DNA from: Streptomyces albiflavescens
GTDB taxonomy: Bacteria > Actinomycetota > Actinomycetes > Streptomycetales > Streptomycetaceae
Direction: 5' to 3'
NCBI RefSeq assembly: GCF_014645835.1
Contig: NZ_BMMM01000008.1
Span: forward strand, 304,901 to 368,900
DNA: 64,000 nucleotides
Positions 32,631 through 41,549 of this stretch are shown here, piece by piece; position 1 is the first letter of the stretch; every line of letters starts with the position of its first letter. Under the pieces are notes generated by a model that was not told the DNA's origin, searched no databases, and saw nothing but the letters and a program-made list of their open reading frames with translations. Both the position numbers and the translations under genes were made by a program.

Positions 32631-33419
32631 ATGCGCACAGCCCTGCTCCAGAGCTCCGGCCGCCCCGGCTCGGTCGTCGAGAACCTCAAGGTGCTCGACG
32701 AGGCCGCGGGCCGTGCCGCCGGCGCCGGCGCGGGGCTGCTCGTGGCGCCGGAGATGTTCCTGACCGGGTACGCGATCGGCGACGACATCGCCCGCCTCGC
32801 CGAGCCCGCCGACGGCGAGTCCGCGGACGCGATCGCCGAGATCGCCACCCGGCACGGCGTGGCCGTCGCCTACGGCTACCCGGAGCGCTCCGGCGAGTCG
32901 GTGTTCAACTCCGCGCAGCTGATCTCCGCCGACGGCACCCGTCTCGCGAACTACCGCAAGACCCATCTCTTCGGCTGCTTCGAGCGCGACCACTTCACGC
33001 CCGGCGAGCAACCGGTCGTGCAGGCCGAGCTCGGCGGCCTGCGGGTCGGCCTGATGATCTGCTACGACGTCGAGTTCCCGGAGAACGTCCGCGCGCACGC
33101 CCTCGCCGGCACCGACCTCCTGCTCGTGCCGACCGCGCAGATGCACCCGTTCCAGTTCGTCGCCGAGTCCGTCGTCCCGGTGCGCGCCTTCGAGAACCAG
33201 ATGTACGTCGCGTACGTCAACCGCACCGGGCCGGAGGGGGAGTTCGAGTTCGTCGGGCTCTCCACGCTGGCGGGGCCCGACGGGGTCGCCCGCGCCCGGG
33301 CCGGCCGCGGTGAGGAACTGGTCTTCGCCGACGCCGACCCCGGCTTCCTCGCGGCCTCACGCGAGGCGAACCCGTATCTGAAGGACCGCCGCCCCGGCCT
33401 CTACGGGTCGCTGATCTGA
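32631..33419 (+). CDS. davA: 5-aminovaleramidase-like nitrilase-family hydrolase
   Basis: Hydrolyses 5-aminovaleramide to 5-aminovalerate and ammonia, the second step of the monooxygenase route of lysine breakdown. The 262-residue protein has the Glu-Lys-Cys triad: Glu41 in APEMFLTGYAIG, Lys110 in NYRKTHLF, Cys144 in MICYDVEFPEN. It resembles Pseudomonas putida DavA over its whole length, for example in PEMFLTGY and CYDIEFPEN. The ATG at 32631 has GAGGAA upstream. davB lies 52 bp downstream, as a two-gene unit. The substrate is inferred from this pairing. Confidence 0.85.
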   Translation: MRTALLQSSGRPGSVVENLKVLDEAAGRAAGAGAGLLVAPEMFLTGYAIGDDIARLAEPADGESADAIAEIATRHGVAVAYGYPERSGESVFNSAQLISADGTRLANYRKTHLFGCFERDHFTPGEQPVVQAELGGLRVGLMICYDVEFPENVRAHALAGTDLLLVPTAQMHPFQFVAESVVPVRAFENQMYVAYVNRTGPEGEFEFVGLSTLAGPDGVARARAGRGEELVFADADPGFLAASREANPYLKDRRPGLYGSLI

Positions 33420-33471
33420 GTCCGGCCGCCCTCTCCCCTCAAACAGCTTTCGCGCAAGGAGTCCGTACCCC

Positions 33472-35181
33472 ATGACGTCCACGGTGCCCAACGCCGTCCA
33501 GCACGCCGATGTGCAGCAGCCGCCGATCACCATGTTCGGCCCGGACTTCCCCTACGCGTACGACGACTTCCTCGCGCATCCGGCGGGCCTCGGCCAGATA
33601 CCCGCGACCGAGCACGGCACCGAGGTCGCGGTCATCGGTGGCGGCCTGTCCGGCATCGTGGCCGCGTACGAGCTGATGAAGATGGGCCTCAAGCCCGTCG
33701 TCTACGAGGCCGACGAGATCGGTGGCCGGCTGCGCACGGTCGGCTTCGACGGATGCGACCCCTCGCTCACCGCCGAGATGGGCGCCATGCGCTTCCCGCC
33801 GTCCTCCACCGCCCTCCAGCACTACATCGACCTGGTGGGCCTGGAGACCCGGCCGTTCCCCAACCCGCTGGCCGAGTCGACGCCCTCGACGGTCGTCGAC
33901 CTCAAGGGCGAGTCCCACTACGCGACCACCGTCGACGACCTGCCGCAGGTCTACCGCGACGTGATGAACGCCTGGAACGCCTGCCTCGAAGAGGGCGCCG
34001 ACTTCTCCGACATGAACCAGGCCATGCGGGAGCGCGACGTGCCGCGCATCCGCGAGATCTGGGCCAAGCTCGTCGAGAAGCTCGACAACCAGACCTTCTA
34101 CGGCTTCCTCTGCGAGTCCGAGTCCTTCAAGTCCTTCCGGCACCGCGAGATCTTCGGCCAGGTCGGCTTCGGCACGGGCGGCTGGGACACCGACTTCCCG
34201 AACTCCATCCTGGAGATCCTGCGCGTCGTCTACACCGAGGCCGACGACCACCACCGCGGCATCGTCGGCGGCTCCCAGCAGCTGCCCGTGCGCCTGTGGG
34301 AGCGCGAGCCGGAGAAGATCGTCCACTGGGCGTTCGGCACCTCGCTGTCGACACTGCACGACGGCGCCCCGCGCCCGGCCGTGACCCGGCTGCACCGCAC
34401 CGCGGGCAACCGGATCACCGTGACGGACGCGGATGGTGACATCCGTACGTTCAAGGCGGCGATCTTCACCGCCCAGTCCTGGATGCTGCTCTCCAAGATC
34501 GCCTGCGACGACTCGCTCTTCCCGATCGACCACTGGACGGCGATCGAGCGCACGCACTACATGGAGTCGAGCAAACTCTTCGTGCCCGTCGACCGGCCGT
34601 TCTGGCTGGACAAGGCCGTCGACGACAGGGGAAATCCGACCGGCCGTGACGTCATGTCGATGACGCTCACCGACCGGATGACCCGAGGCACCTACCTCCT
34701 GGACGACGGTCCGGACAAGCCCGCCGTCATCTGCCTCTCGTACACGTGGTGCGACGACAGCCTCAAGTGGCTGCCGCTGTCCGCGAACGAGCGGATGGAG
34801 GTCATGCTGAAGTCGCTCGGCGAGATCTACCCGAAGGTTGACATCAGGAAGCACATCATCGGCAACCCGGTGACCGTGTCCTGGGAGAACGAGCCCTACT
34901 TCATGGGCGCGTTCAAGGCCAACCTGCCGGGCCACTACCGCTACCAGCGCCGCCTGTTCACCCACTTCATGCAGGACGTGCTGCCCGAGGACAAGCGGGG
35001 CATCTTCCTCGCCGGTGACGACATCTCCTGGACGGCCGGCTGGGCCGAGGGCGCCGTGCAGACCGCGCTGAACGCGGTCTGGGGCGTCATGCACCAGCTG
35101 GGCGGGACGACCGACCCGTCCAACCCCGGGCCCGGCGACGTCTACGACGAGATCGCGCCGGTGGAGCTGCCCGAGGACTGA
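33472..35181 (+). CDS. davB: L-lysine 2-monooxygenase-like flavin enzyme
   Basis: An FAD-dependent amine-oxidase-fold monooxygenase of 569 residues that converts L-lysine to 5-aminovaleramide, CO2 and water. The start ITMFGPDFPYAYDDFL plus HPAGLGQIP is almost the same as in P. putida DavB. The dinucleotide-binding motif VAVIGGGLSGIVAAYE is at 53-68. Other close matches are AMRFPPSSTALQHY, FGQVGFGTGGWDTDFPNS and GIFLAGDDISWTAGWAEGAV (FAD-binding C terminus). Tryptophan 2-monooxygenase (IaaM) is the main alternative, but the sequence agrees better with lysine enzymes. The ATG start follows AAGGAG. The resulting 5-aminovalerate would need a transaminase and dehydrogenase (davT, davD), which are not nearby. 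Confidence 0.88.
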   Translation: MTSTVPNAVQHADVQQPPITMFGPDFPYAYDDFLAHPAGLGQIPATEHGTEVAVIGGGLSGIVAAYELMKMGLKPVVYEADEIGGRLRTVGFDGCDPSLTAEMGAMRFPPSSTALQHYIDLVGLETRPFPNPLAESTPSTVVDLKGESHYATTVDDLPQVYRDVMNAWNACLEEGADFSDMNQAMRERDVPRIREIWAKLVEKLDNQTFYGFLCESESFKSFRHREIFGQVGFGTGGWDTDFPNSILEILRVVYTEADDHHRGIVGGSQQLPVRLWEREPEKIVHWAFGTSLSTLHDGAPRPAVTRLHRTAGNRITVTDADGDIRTFKAAIFTAQSWMLLSKIACDDSLFPIDHWTAIERTHYMESSKLFVPVDRPFWLDKAVDDRGNPTGRDVMSMTLTDRMTRGTYLLDDGPDKPAVICLSYTWCDDSLKWLPLSANERMEVMLKSLGEIYPKVDIRKHIIGNPVTVSWENEPYFMGAFKANLPGHYRYQRRLFTHFMQDVLPEDKRGIFLAGDDISWTAGWAEGAVQTALNAVWGVMHQLGGTTDPSNPGPGDVYDEIAPVELPED

Positions 35182-35208
35182 GGCCGGATCGGGTTCCGCG
35201 GGCGGTCG

Positions 35209-36138
35209 TCAGATTCCGGCCGCCCGCGCCGCCGTGTACACCTCGGCGGCCAGGTCCTTGAGTTCCTCGGCGTCCCGTGGGGTGTCGGTGAAGTCGAGGA
35301 AGAACTCGTCGAGGCCGACCTCGGCGTGGGCCGCGAGATCGGTCACGATCTGGTCGATGTTGCCCTGGAAGGGGGCGCGGTCCGAGCCGTCGTACGCCTT
35401 GGCCGTGTACCGGAGGTTCACCCGGCCCACCGACTCGATCGGCTTCGTGCGTCCCCGCTCGGCCGCGAAGTTCCGTACCCCCTGCCACTGCGTGGCGAGC
35501 TGCTCGGCCCCCATGGCCACCGGCATCCAGCCGTCGCCGCGCTCGACCAGCCGGGACAGCGACTTCTTGGTGAAGGCGGGCAGCAGGATCGGGATCGGCC
35601 GGGCGGGCTTGGGGGCGACCACGGCCGACGCGATCTTCGTCAGACGGCCCTCGTAGCGCACCGGGTCGGCGCCCCACACCGCGTGGCAGACGTCGATGAC
35701 CTCGTCCAGGACCTTTCCGCGCTCCTCGAACGGGGCCACGCCCGCCGCCGCGTACTCGTCGAGCGACCAGCCGGTGCCGAGGCCCGCCACGACCCGGCCG
35801 CCACTCGCCGCGTCCAGCGTGCCGAGGGTCCTGGCCAGCTGGAACGGGCCGTGCAGCGGGGCGACCAGGACACTCGTGCCGAGCCGGGCCCGCCGCGTGG
35901 CCGACACGGCCAGGGTCAGTGTCACCAGCGGTTCGGCCAGGCCGCGGTACGCGTCGGGCCAGGGCACTCCCGGCATGTCGTACAGCCCTTGAGTCGCGGG
36001 CTCCGGGAACAGGGCACGCTCGAACACCCACAGGCTCTCGTAGCCGATCTCCTCGGCCGTGCGGGCCACGTCCGGCACGTCGCGTCCGATGTCGTACTGG
36101 TGCGTCTGCGGAAGACTCAGGCCGAGCCGAGTGGCCAT
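35209..36138 (-). CDS. LLM-class F420-dependent oxidoreductase
   Basis: A 309-residue TIM-barrel enzyme of the luciferase-like family that probably uses coenzyme F420 or FMN. Characteristic pieces are RLGLSLPQTHQYDIG, ARLGTSVLVAPLHGPFQLARTLGTLDAASGGR (read as two parts) and LGTGWSLDEYAAAGV. The substrate is unknown. The ATG at 36138 has AAAGGAGCACC upstream and starts MATRLGLSLP, while six more residues are possible. It is convergent with davB. Confidence 0.85.
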   Translation of the reverse strand: MATRLGLSLPQTHQYDIGRDVPDVARTAEEIGYESLWVFERALFPEPATQGLYDMPGVPWPDAYRGLAEPLVTLTLAVSATRRARLGTSVLVAPLHGPFQLARTLGTLDAASGGRVVAGLGTGWSLDEYAAAGVAPFEERGKVLDEVIDVCHAVWGADPVRYEGRLTKIASAVVAPKPARPIPILLPAFTKKSLSRLVERGDGWMPVAMGAEQLATQWQGVRNFAAERGRTKPIESVGRVNLRYTAKAYDGSDRAPFQGNIDQIVTDLAAHAEVGLDEFFLDFTDTPRDAEELKDLAAEVYTAARAAGI

Positions 36139-36226
36139 GCTGGTGCTCCTTTGCATCAGGCGTATCGATCAGCAACGTATCGCTTGTTACGTCACGTTCC
36201 GCTCTGTACGCGGTGATGTGGCTGGA

Positions 36227-36955
36227 TCAGTCCGGCAGCGGGGTGAGCAGCATCCGGCCGGCGAAGCCCACCGCCGCGTCGAGGCGGTCGCCGAACTCCT
36301 CGGCCAGGTCGGGCAGGCCGCGCAGCGCCCACAGGGCCCGCGCCGCCGACCAGGTGGCGTCGCGTGCCCGCTCCAGGCTCCACGAGCCGAGCAGATGGGT
36401 GAGCGGATCAGCGATCTGGAGCAGGTCGGGACCCGGCATCAGATCTTCGCGGATGCGTTCCTCCATCGAGACGAGGAGATCGCCCACGCGGTCGAACTCG
36501 TCCTCCAGATCGGCCGGTTCGCAGCCGAGCGTACGACAGGTGTCCACGACGGCCAGCGCCAGATCGTGCCCGATGTGCGCGTTGATGCCTGCCAGCGCGA
36601 ACTGCAGCGGACGTACACCGGGATGGCGGCGGAACTGCAGCAGCGGCCGCCAGCAGGCGGGCAAAAGAGAGGGGCGGCCCGAAGGGCCTTCGTCAAAAGG
36701 GTGGTGGTGGGAGACGGGCGGGCCCTCCTCGGCCACCGTCAGGTAGCGCTCCGCGAACCGCACGTCCAGCGTGATCGCGGCCTCGGGGTCGGGGAACGCA
36801 CCGGCGTCCAGGTGCCGGTCGACCTCCTCGGTGACGGCGAGGTAGACGCGGTTGAAGACCGCGACCCCGTCCCGCTCGGGCAGGGTCGCGTCCAGGGCGC
36901 GCATACGGGAGACGACCGTGTCCACGGGGGTAATCGACTGTGCCAACTGCGCCAT
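36227..36955 (-). CDS. DUF5995 family protein
   Basis: A 242-residue protein of unknown function. The family's conserved segments are FNRVYLAVTEEVDRHL, DVRFAERYL, and a NAHIGHDLALAVVDT motif with a histidine that could bind metal. It has no signal peptide or membrane helix. It is divergent from the GH6 gene by 99 bp. Function cannot be inferred from the neighbours. Confidence 0.75.
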   Translation of the reverse strand: MAQLAQSITPVDTVVSRMRALDATLPERDGVAVFNRVYLAVTEEVDRHLDAGAFPDPEAAITLDVRFAERYLTVAEEGPPVSHHHPFDEGPSGRPSLLPACWRPLLQFRRHPGVRPLQFALAGINAHIGHDLALAVVDTCRTLGCEPADLEDEFDRVGDLLVSMEERIREDLMPGPDLLQIADPLTHLLGSWSLERARDATWSAARALWALRGLPDLAEEFGDRLDAAVGFAGRMLLTPLPD

Positions 36956-37054
36956 GGGGGCAGCGTCCCAGTCCTAGGCTGGCCGCAGTGCCGCCGTGCC
37001 GCACGCTTCCCCAGAACGGGGGAACGCGCCCGTGGCGGGAGGGGGGAGCAGTAC

Positions 37055-38236
37055 GTGTCAGGCTTACGTGCCCAGCGTCTGGCCGAGCGCAGGGCCGAGC
37101 GCAGGCGGGCCGCCAGGCGCGGTGCCATGGTCGCGGCGGCCTCGGTCGTGGTCGCGGTCGGTACGGTGACCGGGATGGTGTCCGCGCTCGACGACGGGCG
37201 CCCTTCCGACGACGCCAAACCGCTGGTGACCCGCTCGCCCAGCCTCCGTCCGCTGCCCGCCGTGCCGACGCCGCCGCCCACGTCGGCCTCGCCGTCCCCC
37301 TCGAAGTCCGTGTCCCCGAAGCCCAGCCCGAAGCCGTCCGCGAGCCGGAGCAAGCAGGAGACCGTGGCCGCTCCCGCCCTGCTCTACCGTCATCCCGACT
37401 CCCAGGTCCTCGACTGGGTCAAGGCCCATCCCGGTGACGCCCGGCGCGACGTGATCGAGTCCCGGATAGCCGACCGCCCGGCCGCGGTCTGGTTCGCGGA
37501 CTTCACGCCGTCCACCATCACCGCGCGGGTCAGGGCGGTGACGTCGGCCGCCGCCGCGCAGGGCCGGGTCCCGGTCGTCGTGCCGTACGCCATCCCGCAA
37601 CGCGACTGCGGCGGCGCCTCGGAGGGCGGGGCGCCCGACCTCGCCGCGTACGACGGCTGGATCGACAGCTTCGCGGCGGGGCTCGGCTCCGGTGAGGTCA
37701 TCGTCGTCCTGGAGCCCGACTCGATCGCCCAGTCCGACTGCCTCACCGAGGGCGAACAGGCCGACCGCTTCGCCTCGTTGGCCCGCGCGGGCCGCGTCTT
37801 CAAGGCCGCGAACCCCAGGGCCCGGGTCTATTACGACGCCGGCCACTCCGACTGGAACCCCGCCGCCAAACAGGCATCGCTGCTCGATCAGGCGGGCGCC
37901 GCCTCACCCGCCTCTTCCGACGGCATCTTCACCAACGTGTCCAATTTTCACCGTACGAGCGACGAGATCGCGTACGCCCGACAGGTGCTGTCCGCTCTCG
38001 GCGGCCCGGCGAGCCTGGGCGCCGTCATCGACACCAGCCGGAACGGCAACGGCGCGCCGGCCGACGGGCAGTGGTGCGATCCGGCGGGCCGCAAGATCGG
38101 AGAGGCGCCGACCCTGAACACCGGAGCGGCCAGGATCGACGCCTATCTGTGGGTGAAGCTGCCGGGGGAGTCGGACGGCTGCAAGGGCACGCCGGGGACC
38201 TTCTCGGCGGAGTACGCCTATGAGCTGGCGCGCTGA
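37055..38236 (+). CDS. Glycoside hydrolase family 6 (cellulase-like), membrane-anchored or secreted
   Basis: A 393-residue GH6 enzyme, acting on beta-1,4-glucan. A basic cytoplasmic N terminus is followed by a helix at about 25-47 and a long Pro/Ser/Lys linker to about residue 105. The catalytic domain shows the GH6 motifs VVPYAIPQRDCGGASEG, VVLEPDSIAQ with its acid Asp and VIDTSRNGNGAP. WCDPAGRKIGEAPT and DAYLWVKLPGESDGC close the active-site cleft. The GTG at 37055 has GGGAGGGGGGAG upstream; the long upstream open frame is spurious. No carbohydrate-binding module is present. The 3' end overlaps the uracil permease gene by 19 bp on opposite strands. Confidence 0.9.
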   Translation: MSGLRAQRLAERRAERRRAARRGAMVAAASVVVAVGTVTGMVSALDDGRPSDDAKPLVTRSPSLRPLPAVPTPPPTSASPSPSKSVSPKPSPKPSASRSKQETVAAPALLYRHPDSQVLDWVKAHPGDARRDVIESRIADRPAAVWFADFTPSTITARVRAVTSAAAAQGRVPVVVPYAIPQRDCGGASEGGAPDLAAYDGWIDSFAAGLGSGEVIVVLEPDSIAQSDCLTEGEQADRFASLARAGRVFKAANPRARVYYDAGHSDWNPAAKQASLLDQAGAASPASSDGIFTNVSNFHRTSDEIAYARQVLSALGGPASLGAVIDTSRNGNGAPADGQWCDPAGRKIGEAPTLNTGAARIDAYLWVKLPGESDGCKGTPGTFSAEYAYELAR

Positions 38237-39612
38237 TCCTCGACCTCGTCGTACGAGGAGGTGCCCTCGTCCAGCAGTGGCTCCTGCGTCTTGAGGTGGG
38301 CCGGAGCCATCGCCCGCAGCGCGTGGTAGCCGGTGATCACGACGAGGGTGCCCAGCGCGATGCCGTTCAGCGAGAAGTTCTCCGTGAACTTCAGCGTGAC
38401 GCCGCCGACGCCGATGATGATGCCCGCGGCGGCCGGCACCAGGTTCAGCGGGTTGCGCAGGTCGACCCGGGCGTTGAGCCAGATCTGGGCGCCGAGCAGG
38501 CCGATCATGCCGTACAGGATGACGGTGATGCCGCCGAGGACGCCGCCCGGGATCGCGGCCACGACCGCGCCGAACTTGGGGCAGATGCCGAAGAGGAGGG
38601 CGAAGCCCGCGGCGGCCCAGTAGGCGGCCGTGGAGTAGACGCGGGTCGCGGCCATCACGCCGATGTTCTCGGAGTAGGTGGTGTTGGGCGGCCCGCCGAC
38701 CGCCGTGGAGAGCATCGAGGCGACGCCGTCCGCGGAGATCGCGGTGCCCAGCTTGTCGTCCAGCCGGGTGCCGGTCATCTCGCCGACGGCCTTGACGTGA
38801 CCGGCGTTCTCGGCGACCAGCGCGATCACGACGGGCAGTGCGACGAGGATCGCCGACCACTGGAAGGACGGCCCGTGGAAACTGGGCAGCCCGATCCAGT
38901 CCGCCTTGCTCACGCCCGACAGATCGAGCCGCCAGTGGTCGGTGAGTTGGCCGCTCGCGTCCACCGAGTGGATCTTGCCGAAGATCCGGTCGAAGGCCCA
39001 GGAGATCCCGTACCCGAAGACCAGTCCGAGGAAGATCGCGATCCGTGACCAGAAACCGCGCAGGCAGACGACGGCCAGTCCGGTGAAGAGCATCACCAGC
39101 AGTGCCGTCCACTGGTCCTGCGGCCAGTACGTGGACGCGGTCACCGGTGCCAGGTTGAAACCGATCAGCATGACGACCGCGCCGGTCACGATCGGCGGCA
39201 TGGTGGCATGGATGATCCGTGCCCCGAAGCGCCGCACGGCGAGTCCCACCAGGAACAGGGCGATGCCGACCACGAACACCGCGCCCGTCACCGTCGCGCT
39301 GGTGCCGCCCTGGGCCCGGATCACGGCCGCCACGCCCACGAAGGAGAGCGAGCAGCCCAGGTAGCTGGGCACACGGCCGCGGGTCGCGAGCAGGAAGATG
39401 ACCGTGGCGACGCCGGACATCATGATCGCGAGGTTCGGGTCGAGGCCCATGAGGACGGGCGCGACGAAGGATGCCCCGAACATGGCCACCACGTGCTGGG
39501 CGCCGAGCCCGATCGTGCGGGGCCAGGAGAGGCGTTCATCGGGGCGGACGACCGCTCCGGGTGCGGGCGTGCGCCCGTCGCCGTGCAATGTCCAGCGCAC
39601 GCCGAGGTCCAT
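38218..39612 (-). CDS. Uracil/xanthine permease of the NCS2 family
   Basis: A 464-residue nucleobase:cation symporter with 14 expected helices. The family signature VALVAENAGHVKAVGE (helix 8 glutamate) and GGPPNTTYSENIGVMAATR (helix 10) are intact, and GASFVAPVLMGLDPN is in the first half. It resembles UraA-type uracil carriers more than xanthine carriers. The start is ATG with a weak AGAGAAAG site. It is divergent from the alginate lyase-like gene. Confidence 0.9.
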   Translation of the reverse strand: MDLGVRWTLHGDGRTPAPGAVVRPDERLSWPRTIGLGAQHVVAMFGASFVAPVLMGLDPNLAIMMSGVATVIFLLATRGRVPSYLGCSLSFVGVAAVIRAQGGTSATVTGAVFVVGIALFLVGLAVRRFGARIIHATMPPIVTGAVVMLIGFNLAPVTASTYWPQDQWTALLVMLFTGLAVVCLRGFWSRIAIFLGLVFGYGISWAFDRIFGKIHSVDASGQLTDHWRLDLSGVSKADWIGLPSFHGPSFQWSAILVALPVVIALVAENAGHVKAVGEMTGTRLDDKLGTAISADGVASMLSTAVGGPPNTTYSENIGVMAATRVYSTAAYWAAAGFALLFGICPKFGAVVAAIPGGVLGGITVILYGMIGLLGAQIWLNARVDLRNPLNLVPAAAGIIIGVGGVTLKFTENFSLNGIALGTLVVITGYHALRAMAPAHLKTQEPLLDEGTSSYDEVEDQRASS

Positions 39613-39733
39613 GGTGTGGCTTCGCTTTCTCTGTACGTGAATCTGTCCGGACCATTGTCAGGGGTAACCAGCCGCCCTACGCTCGCACGGTCCTACTCAT
39701 GAACTGCGTTCATATTTCTGATCGGAGTGCTCG

Positions 39734-40999
39734 ATGAGTGCAAGACCCCGACTGGGTGTGGTCCTGGCGGCAGTGATCGCCCTCACAGCCGCCGTCGTTC
39801 CCTCCGCCGCCGCACATGCCGCGCCGAAGGTCCCGCGGACCGCGGTGCTCGACGGCGCGCGCCTGCAGGAGACGAAAGCCCGTCTGCAGCACGGAGATCC
39901 CCAACTCAAGCGCTCACTCGAAAACTTGACGGCCCGCGCCGACAACTGGCTGGACCAGGGCCCCTGGACGGTCGTCGACAAGCCGAAGCCCGCACCCGGC
40001 GGCGACGTCCACGACTACCTCAGCCAGGCTCCGTACTGGTGGCCCTCGCAGCCCAAGACCGCCGACAATCCATGGGGTTGCCCCTACGTCCAGCGTGACG
40101 GCCAGCGCAATCCCGAGGTCGACACCGGCACCGACCGCCAGGACGTCGAGAAGGTCTTCGACTCGAGCTACGACCTCTCGCTGGCCTGGTACTACACGGG
40201 CAAGAAGCAGTACGCGGAGAAGGCCGCCACTGTCCTGCGCACCTGGTTCCTCGCCTCGGACACCCGGATGAACCCGAACCTGGACCACGGGCAGTTCATC
40301 CCCTGCAAGTACGACGGCCGGGCCATCGGCATCATCGACTTCTCGCAGTCCTACACGAGCGTCCTGGACGCCCTCGCGATCCTGGAGACGGGCGCCCCGG
40401 GCTGGTCCAAGAACGACCGCACCGCGATGCGCGCCTGGAACACCGACTTCCGCGACTGGCTGGCGAACAGCGCCTTCGGCAAGGAGGAGGGCGCCGCCAA
40501 GAACAACCACGGCACCTTCTACGACATGCAGCTCGCCGCCCTGGCGTACGCGACCGGCGACAACGACCTTGCCCGGCGGACCGTCCTCGACGCGCGCGCC
40601 CTGCGCATCGATCCGCAGATCGCCGCCGACGGCAGTCAGCCCCAGGAGCTGGCCCGCACCCGCAGTTGGCACTACTCGACCTTCGACCTGGTCGCGTACA
40701 CCCGCCTCGCCGCCATCGGCCGGCATGTGGGCGTGAACCTCTGGTCGTACCAAGGGCCGGACGGCCAGAGCCTGTTCAAGGCGGTCGACTATCTGCTGCC
40801 CGCCGCGACGGGCGCCGAGCCGTGGGCCCACCCGGAGCTGGAGTTCCACCGGTTCGCGGCGAGCGACGTCGTGCACGCGGCCGCCGACGCGGGGGACAGG
40901 GCCGCGAAGGCCGCCGTGCCGAAGCTCGAAACGCCGCCCGGCGGTGACCTGTGGGCGCTGCGACCGGCGGCGGAGCAGTTGGACTCCATAGCGGGCTGA
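39734..40999 (+). CDS. Secreted alginate lyase-domain protein
   Basis: A 421-residue exported protein of the alginate lyase superfamily (toroid fold). A signal peptide covers residues 1-30, ending near AAAHAAPK. Characteristic motifs are DYLSQAPYWWPSQP, the NNHGTFYDMQLAALA histidine-tyrosine segment that holds catalytic residues, and SQPQELARTRSWHYSTFDL. The actual substrate could be alginate or another uronate polymer. The GH6 enzyme and chitinase in the window also suggest a polysaccharide-feeding lifestyle, but no operon link is seen. Confidence 0.82.
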   Translation: MSARPRLGVVLAAVIALTAAVVPSAAAHAAPKVPRTAVLDGARLQETKARLQHGDPQLKRSLENLTARADNWLDQGPWTVVDKPKPAPGGDVHDYLSQAPYWWPSQPKTADNPWGCPYVQRDGQRNPEVDTGTDRQDVEKVFDSSYDLSLAWYYTGKKQYAEKAATVLRTWFLASDTRMNPNLDHGQFIPCKYDGRAIGIIDFSQSYTSVLDALAILETGAPGWSKNDRTAMRAWNTDFRDWLANSAFGKEEGAAKNNHGTFYDMQLAALAYATGDNDLARRTVLDARALRIDPQIAADGSQPQELARTRSWHYSTFDLVAYTRLAAIGRHVGVNLWSYQGPDGQSLFKAVDYLLPAATGAEPWAHPELEFHRFAASDVVHAAADAGDRAAKAAVPKLETPPGGDLWALRPAAEQLDSIAG

Positions 41000-41087
41000 C
41001 CAGCCCCGCACCGACAGGGGCTCCTGAGCGGCTGCTTAGGATGGGATGACCCCACCGTCCTGTCCGGCACCTTCAGGAGCCCCGCCC

Positions 41088-41549
41088 GTGACCGCCGAAG
41101 CACCACCCGCCGCACCCGTCCCTGCCTACGGGCGGCTGATACCCGTCACCGTCCACTTCGACGACCTGGACGCGCTCGGGCTGCTGCACAACGCCCGCTA
41201 CCCCGTGATGGTCGAGCGCGCCTGGACGGCGCTGTGGAACGAGCGCGGCTTCGGATTCGAGGGCGACTGGGAGGCGGCGGGCGACTTCTGCAACGCCGTC
41301 AAGGAGCTCCGGATCAGTTACGAGGCCCCGATCAACCGGCCGGGCGCGTACGCCGTCCACCTCTGGCTGGAGCGGCTCGGCAACACCGGACTGACGTACG
41401 GCTTCCGCTTCTGCTCGGCCGACGGCTCGGTGACGTACGCGCACGGCACCAGGGTCCTGGTCCGGCTCGACGCGGGGACGCTGCGCCCGACGCAGTGGAG
41501 CGACCGGTTCAGGGCCTTGGGTCGGGAACTGCTGCGCTCGCGGGGCTGA
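41088..41549 (+). CDS. Hotdog-fold acyl-CoA thioesterase
   Basis: A 153-residue thioesterase of the 4-hydroxybenzoyl-CoA type. The signature HFDDLDALGLLHNARYPVMVE carries the catalytic Asp and the hotdog helix. VKELRISYEAPI and TRVLVRLDAGT continue the fold. The GTG at 41088 has CAGGAG seven bases upstream. It ends by overlapping the convergent MFS gene by 41 bp. The acyl chain is unknown. Confidence 0.85.
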   Translation: MTAEAPPAAPVPAYGRLIPVTVHFDDLDALGLLHNARYPVMVERAWTALWNERGFGFEGDWEAAGDFCNAVKELRISYEAPINRPGAYAVHLWLERLGNTGLTYGFRFCSADGSVTYAHGTRVLVRLDAGTLRPTQWSDRFRALGRELLRSRG

